Of a stretch of DNA of 64,000 bases, positions 33,791-41,246 are shown piece after piece; within the stretch, counting starts at the first letter, position 1, and each line of letters opens with the position of its first letter. The notes under the pieces are model-generated. The model did not search any database. It was not told the DNA's origin and worked only from the letters and a program-made list of their open reading frames with translations. The stretch covers positions 2,728,001-2,792,000 of the forward strand of contig NZ_CP139779.1 in assembly GCF_034421375.1 (NCBI RefSeq), in the 5' to 3' direction. A program made the position numbers and the translations under genes. The stretch comes from Microbacterium invictum (GTDB lineage: Bacteria > Actinomycetota > Actinomycetes > Actinomycetales > Microbacteriaceae).

Positions 33791-34406
33791 GGATGTCGCG
33801 GGGCGACCTCAGCCGGACGCCCGAGGCCTTCAACTCCAGCGCCGCCAGCCGGCGCATCACCTCCTGATCACCGCGCCGCCACGCGCCCATCGCATCGGCG
33901 TCGACCTTCGACAGCTCGGTGAGCTTCTGAGTCGCCAGAGCCCGGAGCGCGAGGAGGTCGGTGCCCGCGCCACCGCGGAGTACGACCTGCGCGCGGCCGG
34001 CGCGACGGACGAACCGGACCCGCGGGATCAGCCAGAGAAGGAGGATCATGACGGTCGGGATGACCGCGATGCCGACCCCGAGTGTCAGTGCCAGCTGCTG
34101 CACGATGGCCTGCTGGCCTTCTCCGGCATCCACCAGCACCTGACCCGCCGAACTCGCACCGTCGAACGGTGCGCGCACCGCCCCACCGATGAGCGGCACC
34201 CCGGCGAGGGTATCGCCGACATCGGTCATCGAGGTGCGGAAGCCGCTGCCGGCCTCGACCATGTCCTCACCGAAAGAGCCGAGTGCGGCGACAGCGTTGT
34301 ACACCGTGACGCCGAAGACGACCCAGAGGGCGATGGCAGCCACGGCGATCAGGTCGGCGATGATCTGGCGGGTCCGCTGGGGCGCGAAGTCGGAATAGAG
34401 TTTCAC
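33777..34406 (-). CDS. Membrane protein of unknown function, two predicted helices
   Basis: 209 residues from a GTG start; CAGGGT ends 6 nt upstream. Helix 1 near 15-40 (IIADLIAVAAIALWVVFGV), an extracytoplasmic stretch of about 75 residues with glycines and acids (GSFGEDMVEAGSGF, PLIGGAVRAPFDGASSAG), helix 2 near 110-130, then a basic cytoplasmic tail (RVRFVRRAGRAQVVLRGGAG) of about 75 residues. Resembles conserved actinobacterial transmembrane proteins of unknown role. Overlaps the GTPase gene tail-to-tail. Confidence 0.7.
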   Translation of the reverse strand: MKLYSDFAPQRTRQIIADLIAVAAIALWVVFGVTVYNAVAALGSFGEDMVEAGSGFRTSMTDVGDTLAGVPLIGGAVRAPFDGASSAGQVLVDAGEGQQAIVQQLALTLGVGIAVIPTVMILLLWLIPRVRFVRRAGRAQVVLRGGAGTDLLALRALATQKLTELSKVDADAMGAWRRGDQEVMRRLAALELKASGVRLRSPRDIPTSS

Positions 34407-34477
34407 GGCCCCACCCTGTCACGCGCGGGAAAGCGGGGGCTCCACCGACGCCGGATGAAGTGGGTGCCCACGGCCGG

Positions 34478-35095
34478 TCAGCGTCCGTATCGAGCGACCA
34501 TGGTCTTCGCTGCCTCCTCGACGACCCGTCGAATCTCGTCGTCGGTCAGCGAGCCGCCGTGCACCAAGCGCGGCCAGAACACCACGGTCGCGATCATTCC
34601 GAGGAACTGGGGGGCCGCGGTATCGGGGTAGGCCGCGCTCGCCCGGCCCGCCGACGTCTCGGCGACGAGAAACGCGCGCAACGAGGAGAGGACGGGGAGC
34701 GTACCGAAATCGAAGGTGCGCTCGCGCAGCTCGGGGAAGCGCGGTGCTTCGGCGATGATCGTCCGCAGGAGCGCCTCGATACGGGGGCGCCCGAGGATCT
34801 CGGCATAGGCGAGACCGAGGACGACCAGTCCCCGCTCGAGATCGCCGGCGGGGGGCTGCGGCAGCTCGTCCGGCGAAGAGTCGCCGGCGGCCAGGACCGT
34901 CGCTTCGAACAGGGCCGCCTTCGTCGGGAACTGCTTGAACAGCGTCGCCTTCGACACCCCCGCCGCCTCCGCGACCCGTGCGAGCGAGGTGCGGTCGTAG
35001 CCGTCCTGCAGGAACAGATCCGACGCCGCAGCGAGGATCGACCCGCGGTTCGCAGCCGCCACCCTGCGGTGGTACTCGGAGACATTCGCCGTCAT
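34478..35095 (-). CDS. TetR/AcrR family transcriptional regulator
   Basis: 205 residues. HTH at about 15-62 (RGSILAAASDLFLQDGYDRT, then VAEAAGVSKATLFKQFPTKA), then a helical ligand domain. A GATACT box (35107-35102) ends 6 nt before the ATG. Divergent from a DHFR-like protein gene across two matching palindromes, so it most likely represses both itself and that gene until a ligand binds. Confidence 0.88.
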   Translation of the reverse strand: MTANVSEYHRRVAAANRGSILAAASDLFLQDGYDRTSLARVAEAAGVSKATLFKQFPTKAALFEATVLAAGDSSPDELPQPPAGDLERGLVVLGLAYAEILGRPRIEALLRTIIAEAPRFPELRERTFDFGTLPVLSSLRAFLVAETSAGRASAAYPDTAAPQFLGMIATVVFWPRLVHGGSLTDDEIRRVVEEAAKTMVARYGR

Positions 35096-35114
35096 CCGTT
35101 CAGTATCACAGATG

Positions 35115-35132
35115 GTGAGTTGCTTGACTCAC
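35115..35132. promoter_or_regulatory. TetR operator, imperfect copy
   Basis: GTGAGTTG-CT-TGACTCAC: the right arm equals that of the perfect copy at 35161, the left arm differs at two bases. It covers the -35 region of the tetR gene, so binding would block its transcription. Confidence 0.65.
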
Positions 35133-35160
35133 TACGCAGCAGGTCGTAGCCTCGCAAGTA

Positions 35161-35178
35161 GTGAGTCAAGTGACTCAC
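35161..35178. promoter_or_regulatory. TetR operator, perfect copy
   Basis: GTGAGTCA-AG-TGACTCAC, 8-bp perfect arms, 46 bp centre to centre from the partner site and 28 bp before the ATG of the reductase-like gene. Flanks also match the partner in inverted orientation. Strong candidate for the TetR binding site. Confidence 0.75.
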
Positions 35179-35206
35179 CATTGCCGACCGACACGACGGA
35201 GTGACC

Positions 35207-35797
35207 ATGAGCGTCGTCTTCATCCACGCGACCGTGACCCTCGACGGATTCCTTGCGGGCCCGCGGGGAGAGGTGGACTGGATGTTCGACTTCCCCTCCG
35301 CCCCACAGGATCAGGACGTGGTGGACCGCGTCTGCGCCAACATCGGCGCGGTGGTCGGCGGTGCGAACCCGGGCCGGACCATCGAGGACGGCGAGGTCCC
35401 GTACGGCGGGATGGTCAAGGCGCCCGTGTATCTCATGAGCCACACCCCGGCCGCGCCCGTCGAGCGGGACGGGATCACCTACACCTTCGTCGTCGATGAC
35501 CTCGCCTCGGCCGTTGAGACGGCGAAAGAGGCGGCGGGAGAACGGTGGGTGAGCGTTCTCGGCGGCAAGGTCTCGCGCCAGTGCCTGGAGCTCGGACTCG
35601 TCGACGAGATCCACCTCGACGTCGTGCCCGTGCTGCTCGGCGAGGGCATCTCGCTCTTCGGCGGGCTCGGTAGGCGCATCGACCTCGACCGGCTCGAGAC
35701 CTCAGCGTTCGCCAGCGAGACGCACCTGAGGTTCAGGGTGCAGGGTCAGCGGAACCGCGATGCCGCCTCGACGAGCACGTCTTCACTGCCGGCGTAG
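35207..35797 (+). CDS. Dihydrofolate reductase family protein (RibD C-terminal fold)
   Basis: 196 residues. SVVFIHATVTLDGFLAGPRG, SVLGGKVSRQCLELGLVDEI and VVPVLLGEGISLFGGLG mark the DHFR-like family. Start at 35207 with GGAG 6 nt upstream; a GTG two codons earlier is possible. The C-terminus runs about 17 codons past the usual end (RFRVQG) and overlaps the 3' end of the convergent LLM gene by 52 bp. Probably induced when the divergent TetR protein releases its operators; may reduce the inducing compound. Confidence 0.82.
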   Translation: MSVVFIHATVTLDGFLAGPRGEVDWMFDFPSAPQDQDVVDRVCANIGAVVGGANPGRTIEDGEVPYGGMVKAPVYLMSHTPAAPVERDGITYTFVVDDLASAVETAKEAAGERWVSVLGGKVSRQCLELGLVDEIHLDVVPVLLGEGISLFGGLGRRIDLDRLETSAFASETHLRFRVQGQRNRDAASTSTSSLPA

Positions 35798-36624
35798 ATG
35801 CCGTCGGGACGGGGCCAGTGGGTGATGACGTCCGTGAATCCGAGCGCGGCGGCGCGTCCGGCGGCATCCTCGAACCTGTCCGCGCTCTCGAGGAAGTACA
35901 TGCTCTCGGAATCGAGCGACAGATACCGGTCGAGCGTCTGCGGGTCGCGGCCCGCCGCCGCGAGGGCGTCGTCGAGGCGGGCGGACAGACCGGCGATCGC
36001 CTGCCACCACTCCCCCTCCGGCTTCCCCTCAGGCCCCGTCGTCACCCAGCCGTCGCCGCGGTCGGCGACGAGCGCGAGGCCCTTCGGCCCGTTCGCGGCG
36101 ATGATCAGCGGCACCCGCGGCTGCTGCGCAGGCTCCCCCACCATCCGCGCGCTCCGCGCGGTGTACCACTCGCCGTCGAAGCTGATACCTCCCGACTCCG
36201 GCGCCTCGAATCGCAGGAGATCGTCGAGCCCGGTGACGAACTCGACGTACCGCTCGTGTCGCTGACGGGGCGTGTACTCGGGCTGCCCGAGGACGAAGGC
36301 GTCGAAGCCGGTGCCACCGGATCCGACGCCCAGCAGCATCCGTCCGCCCGAGATCTCATCGACCGTCGCGATCTCCTTGGCGAAAGGAACCGGATGCCGG
36401 AAGTTCGGCGATGCCACGAAGGTGCCGAGCCTGATGGTGGTGGTCGACAGCGCCGCGGCGGTCAACGTCGGAATCGTGGCGTGCCAGGGCTGATCGGCGA
36501 GCGACCGCCACGAGAGGTGGTCGTAGGTCCAGGCGTGGTCGAAGCCGAGCTGCTCGGCGTCCTCCCACTTGCGTCGGGCGGTGGCCCAGGGTTCCTGCGG
36601 GAGGATGACGATGCCGTGGCGCAT
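35746..36624 (-). CDS. LLM class flavin-dependent oxidoreductase
   Basis: 292 residues, TIM-barrel luciferase-like monooxygenase: AEQLGFDHAWTYDHLSWRSL, TIRLGTFVASPNFRHPVPFA, GGRMLLGVGSGGTGFDAFVL, VPLIIAANGPKGLALVADRG, TDVITHWPRPDG. The group uses FMN or F420. TACACT (36637-36632) ends 7 nt before the ATG. Substrate unknown. Confidence 0.88.
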   Translation of the reverse strand: MRHGIVILPQEPWATARRKWEDAEQLGFDHAWTYDHLSWRSLADQPWHATIPTLTAAALSTTTIRLGTFVASPNFRHPVPFAKEIATVDEISGGRMLLGVGSGGTGFDAFVLGQPEYTPRQRHERYVEFVTGLDDLLRFEAPESGGISFDGEWYTARSARMVGEPAQQPRVPLIIAANGPKGLALVADRGDGWVTTGPEGKPEGEWWQAIAGLSARLDDALAAAGRDPQTLDRYLSLDSESMYFLESADRFEDAAGRAAALGFTDVITHWPRPDGIYAGSEDVLVEAASRFR

Positions 36625-36640
36625 GCGCCCGAGTGTACGG

Positions 36641-37339
36641 TCACGCGAGCTGTTGCGCGGTGGCGCGGACGAACGCGGCGTACCCGCCGGGGGTGCGACC
36701 CTCGAACCGACCCGATGTCATCACCTCGGCACCGTCGCTCGCCACGACGACCGCCCCGAGCGCACGGGCGGCATCGACGAGGCGGACGTCCTCGTGCTCG
36801 GGCGTCTCGCTGAACCCGCCCGCGGCGCCGTACACGCTCGCCCGCACACCGAGATTCGCACCGTGGGTGTTCCCGGGCGGGCGGCCGCGATGGTGGGTGG
36901 ACAGCCAGTGCGCGACGTGCGCGGGAGCGAGGTCGGCGAAGTCAGGCCGCACCGTCCCGAGCACGACGTCGGCCCCGGCGCGCATCAGCGCCACCTGGTG
37001 GGTGAGCCAGTTCGCGGGCACGACGGAGTCGGCGTCGGTGTTCGCGATCCACACGTCGACGGGGTCGAGAGCATCGAGAGCGTCGAGACGGCGAAGCGCC
37101 TCGACGACCCCCGCCCGCCGCGCAGCGCCCACCTGCGTCACCGAGAGCTCGACCGTGACCACGTCGAACTCGGCGGCGATGGCGGCCGAACGATCGGTGC
37201 AGGCATCCAGCACCACGACGACCTCGACCCGCACACCGGCGCACGACGCCGCCTCGACGGCGTCGGCGAGGGACGACAGGCAGGCCGGCAGCAGGTCCTC
37301 CTCGTCGTGGACGGGCACGATCACCGCCACCGCGGTCAC
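36641..37339 (-). CDS. Family 2 glycosyltransferase
   Basis: 232 residues, GT-A fold: VIVPVHDEEDLLPACLSSL, a nucleotide-binding Asp in VVVLDACTDRSA, DxD-like IANTDADSVVPANW, the acceptor-side RPDFADLAPAH and HGANLGVRASVYGAAGGF followed by acidic HEDVRL. GTG start overlaps the stop of the deacetylase/methyltransferase gene by 4 nt. Last gene of the three-gene operon; probably moves a sugar onto the product made by the other two. Confidence 0.85.
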   Translation of the reverse strand: MTAVAVIVPVHDEEDLLPACLSSLADAVEAASCAGVRVEVVVVLDACTDRSAAIAAEFDVVTVELSVTQVGAARRAGVVEALRRLDALDALDPVDVWIANTDADSVVPANWLTHQVALMRAGADVVLGTVRPDFADLAPAHVAHWLSTHHRGRPPGNTHGANLGVRASVYGAAGGFSETPEHEDVRLVDAARALGAVVVASDGAEVMTSGRFEGRTPGGYAAFVRATAQQLA

Positions 37340-38721
37340 AGCATGCCCGTCTCGCGTGCGACGGACGGCGCCGGCGGACGTGCGAACACCTCAAGGAGGA
37401 AGTCATCCTCCTCGTGGCGCACCACCACGGCGAGATCGTGCTGGGTGCGCAGGGCGATGTGCACGCCGTCGCCGCTCACCGGATTCGTGTCGACCGGATG
37501 CCGCCAGTGACACGCCACGAGATGACCGTCGGGGCTCAGCGATCCGAGCGCCAGAGCGATGGCACGCTCGAGGTCGGGGGCGTCCCAGAAGTAGCCGACC
37601 TCGGACATCACGATGAGGTCGAACGTGCCCTCGGGCCATTCGGCCGGGAGTGTCGCCCGCCGGAGCTCGACGGTCTCCTGCGAGGCCAGTCGCTCGCGGG
37701 CGATCTCGAGCGCGGCCTCGGCGAAGTCGATGCCGAGGAGCGCATCGCACCGCTCGGCCAGCTGCGCGGTGAGCACCCCGGTCGAGCAGCCGAGCTCGAC
37801 CGCACGCGCGTAACGCGGTCGCGGGAGCGCCGAGAGCAGCACGGCGCGTTTGCGCTCCTCGTACCAGCGGGTCTCGAAGCCCCAAGGATCAGCGCGGCGC
37901 GCGTAGAGGTCGGCGAAATGCTCGGCGGGCGTCGACCGATGCCAAGCCTTGTCGGGCACGGGGTCGTCGTCGACGCGGATGAGCGTTTCGAAGCCGCGCG
38001 TGAAATGTCGCAGCATCGCTCTGCTCACGATCGGCTCGTCACCGGCTGCGGCCGAGAGCGCCGCCGTCTGGCTGCGGTGGGCGGCGAGCGCCTCGAGCTT
38101 CGCGCGGTGCGCCGCGGCACCGAGCGGCACCCGTTCGATGTGACCCCACGGCGGGTCCTCGGCACTCCCCCAGTGCCAGAGCCAAATCGGGTAGGCGCGG
38201 TATCGCACGCCCAGGTGACGGGCGACGGCGTGGGCGGCCTCGCCGGCGATCCGATGGTCGCGATGGGAGTCCCCGGTCCACGGCGACACGACGAGCGTGC
38301 GGGAGCGCGGCGAGCCGACCGTCCGCACGATGGTCTCTATCTCGCCGGTGAGGCGCGCCTTCACGGCATCCAGGCCACCGTCGGTGTGGCCGAGGAAGGC
38401 GACGGATGCCGCGGGGCTGACCTTGTCCAGCGCGTCGCGCACCTCGCCGCGACGCACCGAGCGCAGGTCGTCGGGCGTGTGGGTCGGTGAAGCGGGGTGG
38501 GAGTTCTCACCGTCGGTCGCGACGACGACGATCACCCGGCCGCCGCGCGCGGCGACGGTATGCATCAGTCCGGCCACGCCGAGCGTCTCATCATCGGGGT
38601 GCGCGGCGACGACGACGAGCGCGTCGATGTCGATGTCGGCATCGGGCAGCCGGCGCGCATCGAACGCCGCCTGCCAGCGTTCCTCGTCGGTGCCAGGGTC
38701 GAGATGACTGAAGGTCACCAT
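37336..38721 (-). CDS. Bifunctional PIG-L deacetylase / SAM-dependent methyltransferase
   Basis: 461 residues. N-terminal PIG-L zinc deacetylase (about 30-250): AHPDDETLGVAG (zinc ligands H, D, D), GHTDGGLD, SPWTGDSHRDHR (third ligand, HRDH). C-terminal class I methyltransferase (about 265-430): motif I AVELGCSTGVLTAQL, acidic GIDFAEAALEIA, and FDLIVMSEVGYFW. The fusion is found in other actinobacteria and proteobacteria next to the same partners. PIG-L enzymes remove acetyl groups from N-acetyl sugars or thiols. Overlaps the upstream gene by 7 nt. Confidence 0.88.
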   Translation of the reverse strand: MVTFSHLDPGTDEERWQAAFDARRLPDADIDIDALVVVAAHPDDETLGVAGLMHTVAARGGRVIVVVATDGENSHPASPTHTPDDLRSVRRGEVRDALDKVSPAASVAFLGHTDGGLDAVKARLTGEIETIVRTVGSPRSRTLVVSPWTGDSHRDHRIAGEAAHAVARHLGVRYRAYPIWLWHWGSAEDPPWGHIERVPLGAAAHRAKLEALAAHRSQTAALSAAAGDEPIVSRAMLRHFTRGFETLIRVDDDPVPDKAWHRSTPAEHFADLYARRADPWGFETRWYEERKRAVLLSALPRPRYARAVELGCSTGVLTAQLAERCDALLGIDFAEAALEIARERLASQETVELRRATLPAEWPEGTFDLIVMSEVGYFWDAPDLERAIALALGSLSPDGHLVACHWRHPVDTNPVSGDGVHIALRTQHDLAVVVRHEEDDFLLEVFARPPAPSVARETGML

Positions 38722-39746
38722 GGCTGATCCGAGGCGACGAGGTCACGGCCGATGCGCGCCGTATCGCGCGCGCCGTGGTGCTGGCGGAGGTAGAGGTGCA
38801 GATCTGCGACCCGCCGCGCGTGGTCTTCGTCGGCGACGAGCGGCAACGGACCGAGCGCGACGTCGGCGGTGCGGAGCGTGGTCGTCGCAGCGTGGGCCGT
38901 CACCGTGCGCGCGCGGTTCGCGAGCAGAGCTTCGTCGGTGCGCGGACCCGCGGAGAACACGTCGGCGGTCTCGGCGAGGACGGCGCGGGCCGCCCAGAGC
39001 GCCGCATCGGCGTCTCCGAGGTGCAGCTGCGCGACCTGGTCGGCGCGCCCGGTGCTCGCCGCGGCGCACAGCGCGGGAAGGAGTCCCCTCGCGCCACCCC
39101 ACCACGCCGCCGCGACACCGACACCGCCGTGTGCGAAGCCGGGGCGCCGGAGGTACCACCCGACCTCGCCCACCGGCTCCGCGGGGGTGCCGTCGAAGTC
39201 GACCGGGGCGCTCACCACCTGCGACAGGCCGCGGGCGTGCCACGGGCCCGCGTGCGGCGTCACGGTCTCATGGCGAAGGGGAACGGCGAAGAGGCGGCGA
39301 TGCTCGTCGTCGACCCAGGCGGTGACGAGCGCGTGCGACAGCGCGAAGGCCAGCGAGCACCAGGGCTTCGTTCCGTGGAGCGTCCAGCCCGTGTCGCCCG
39401 CTTCGGCCCTTACGCGCGTACCGGGGCCCTCGGCGGCGAACACGCCCCAGGTCGCGGCACCTTCGGGCTCGACGCCCGCCTCGGCGAGGATGGCGAGCGC
39501 GTCGAGGTGCGGTTCGAGGATGCGGGCGGCGCCGACGTCGAGAAAGGCGGCGCCGGCGAGGACCTGCCAGCGGTCGGTCAGCGAGGCGTCGGCGGGCAGC
39601 ATCCGCCCGACGTCGGCCGCCCACGCGAGCGTCACCGGCACATCGAGACCGATCCGGTCGATCGCCGACGCGGCGGCGAGCGCCTGATCGACCCACGCCG
39701 CAGGCTCGACGAACAGCGACAGGCGCGGCGGCTGTGATGACGTCAT
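38715..39746 (-). CDS. Acyl-CoA dehydrogenase-like flavoprotein
   Basis: 343 residues, short for the family (usually about 380-400). Middle beta domain with WGVFAAEGPGTRVRAEAGDT, GWTLHGTKPWCSLAFALSHA, and a helical C-terminus. The usual catalytic Glu and the ETFQQ-like segment are not evident, and the N-terminal helical domain is reduced, so ordinary beta-oxidation seems unlikely. First gene of the operon with the PIG-L/methyltransferase and glycosyltransferase genes. Function in that pathway is unknown. Confidence 0.75.
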   Translation of the reverse strand: MTSSQPPRLSLFVEPAAWVDQALAAASAIDRIGLDVPVTLAWAADVGRMLPADASLTDRWQVLAGAAFLDVGAARILEPHLDALAILAEAGVEPEGAATWGVFAAEGPGTRVRAEAGDTGWTLHGTKPWCSLAFALSHALVTAWVDDEHRRLFAVPLRHETVTPHAGPWHARGLSQVVSAPVDFDGTPAEPVGEVGWYLRRPGFAHGGVGVAAAWWGGARGLLPALCAAASTGRADQVAQLHLGDADAALWAARAVLAETADVFSAGPRTDEALLANRARTVTAHAATTTLRTADVALGPLPLVADEDHARRVADLHLYLRQHHGARDTARIGRDLVASDQPW

Positions 39747-39763
39747 CTGGTGCGGTCCTCCGC

Positions 39764-39780
39764 CGTCAGTCTGTCTGACG
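39764..39780. promoter_or_regulatory. Inverted repeat before the acyl-CoA dehydrogenase operon
   Basis: CGTCAG-TCTGT-CTGACG, 6-bp perfect arms, 17 bp upstream of the start codon at 39746. Could be an operator or a hairpin in the leader. No regulator gene is adjacent. Confidence 0.35.
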
Positions 39781-39824
39781 CGCGGGTTTGCGCCGACCGG
39801 GGTTGTCGCGCGCGGGGCGCCCTG

Positions 39825-40343
39825 CTATCGGGCCGGAACGAGAGGCGATGCAGTGGCGTGTGCAGCGCGCAGACCGACCGCCACGATTGCCGCGATCAGT
39901 GCGACGAATGCCACGGCGCTGATGATCATCAGCGGGGCGGCCCATGGTGAGTAGTCCGCGCCACTGATCAGGAATGCGTCAGCCAGATTCATTCCCGACA
40001 TGAAGCTCGCCACGAATTCTCCCGGGGCACCAAAGACAAGGAGCCCGAGGTACGCAATGGCAACCAGAGCAGGCCTCTGCCGGAGCCAGACCTGACTGCA
40101 CACGAGAAAGACGAGAGCAAGGAGAGGACCGACGGCCAGGAATGCAGGGACCGTGATCCGGTGGATCGATCCCTGCGACTGCTCGACCTCTCGCCAGATC
40201 TCCTCCAGTGCCAGGCCCGGAACGGCGGCCAGGGGGTTCAGCACCATGATGTGGACGTACGCCCACACCGCGTACAGCGTCACCAGTAGGGTCCCGACGA
40301 CCGCGATGCCGAGGGCGAGCAGCGGGCGAGCAGCGGATGCCAT
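39825..40343 (-). CDS. Membrane protein of unknown function
   Basis: 172 residues with four hydrophobic segments (near 7-35, 62-82, 88-108, 130-160). Start at 40343 overlaps the hydrolase stop by one base (TGATG); an ATG nine codons earlier lies inside that gene. The loop PLAAVPGLALEEIWREVEQS is on the outer side by the usual charge rule. No family recognised. Coupled to the hydrolase gene. Confidence 0.7.
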   Translation of the reverse strand: MASAARPLLALGIAVVGTLLVTLYAVWAYVHIMVLNPLAAVPGLALEEIWREVEQSQGSIHRITVPAFLAVGPLLALVFLVCSQVWLRQRPALVAIAYLGLLVFGAPGEFVASFMSGMNLADAFLISGADYSPWAAPLMIISAVAFVALIAAIVAVGLRAAHATASPLVPAR

Positions 40344-41161
40344 CAGCCGGCGACCCTCTCGGTGAGCCATTCGCGCAGCAGGCCCAGGAAGGGCTGCGGG
40401 TACTCCACGCTCGGCATGTGCGCCGTGCCGGGGAAGATGTGGAGGGATGCGCCGTCGACGGCCTCGGCGAGGTGCGCGGCCTGCGCACGTGCGGCGCTGT
40501 CGTCGTGCTCGCCGACGATGAACAGGGCGGGCACGGTGATCTCTCCAAGACGCTCGTACGCGCGCGGGGTCAGCGGCACGGGCCGCGGATCACCGTCGAG
40601 GAGCGCCTTGTTCTCATGCCCGAGCTCCCGTAGACGCTGGAGGAAGATCGGATCGACGTCCGCGGTCTCGCGGGTCGGACCCACACCCCAGTACAGCGCT
40701 TCCAGTTCGACCAGGCGATCCCAGTCGCGCGCCTCCTCGGCCTCCTCGATGGGCGCCTGAAGCTCTTTCTCGCGCGCGGTCGGCTCGATCTCGGGGAAGC
40801 CGCTCGGGCCCGATCCGATCGTCACGAGCCCGGCGACCCGGTCGGGGTACTCCAAAGCGGTGTCGATCGCGACTATCCCACCGTAGGAGGCGCCGATGAA
40901 GATCGCCTGATCCACGCCCGCAGCCTCCAGCACCGCGACAGCGTCGGCGCGATTGGAGTACTCCACATCGTCGGAGGGGCTGCGACCGAACCAGCGAAGG
41001 TCGTAGCGGATGACGCGGAAGTCGCGCTGCAGGTCGGCCCACTGCGGTTCCCACATCGCCGAGGTCGCGATGCCCGCGTGGAGGAACAAAAGCGCCGGAG
41101 CTTCTTCCGGGCCGGCGGCCTCCCAGAAGAGGCGGGCACCGTCGTGGCGGAGAGTCGGCAT
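40343..41161 (-). CDS. Alpha/beta fold hydrolase
   Basis: 272 residues. FLHAGIATSAMWEPQWADL (oxyanion region, HAG), RYDLRWFGRSPSD, nucleophile elbow GASYGGIVAI, FIVGEHDDSA (Asp) and FPGTAHMPSVEYP (His). Typical of the family that includes 3-oxoadipate enol-lactonase-like proteins. First of two coupled leftward genes. An inverted repeat GTCCCG-TGACAG-CGGGAC (41206-41223) lies in the divergent gap shared with the sensor kinase gene. Confidence 0.85.
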   Translation of the reverse strand: MPTLRHDGARLFWEAAGPEEAPALLFLHAGIATSAMWEPQWADLQRDFRVIRYDLRWFGRSPSDDVEYSNRADAVAVLEAAGVDQAIFIGASYGGIVAIDTALEYPDRVAGLVTIGSGPSGFPEIEPTAREKELQAPIEEAEEARDWDRLVELEALYWGVGPTRETADVDPIFLQRLRELGHENKALLDGDPRPVPLTPRAYERLGEITVPALFIVGEHDDSAARAQAAHLAEAVDGASLHIFPGTAHMPSVEYPQPFLGLLREWLTERVAG

Positions 41162-41246
41162 GCAGTCACCGTACCCACCGAGGACGGCGGAAGACAGGGA
41201 CACGCGTCCCGTGACAGCGGGACACGTCACCTGGAACGATGAGCGA

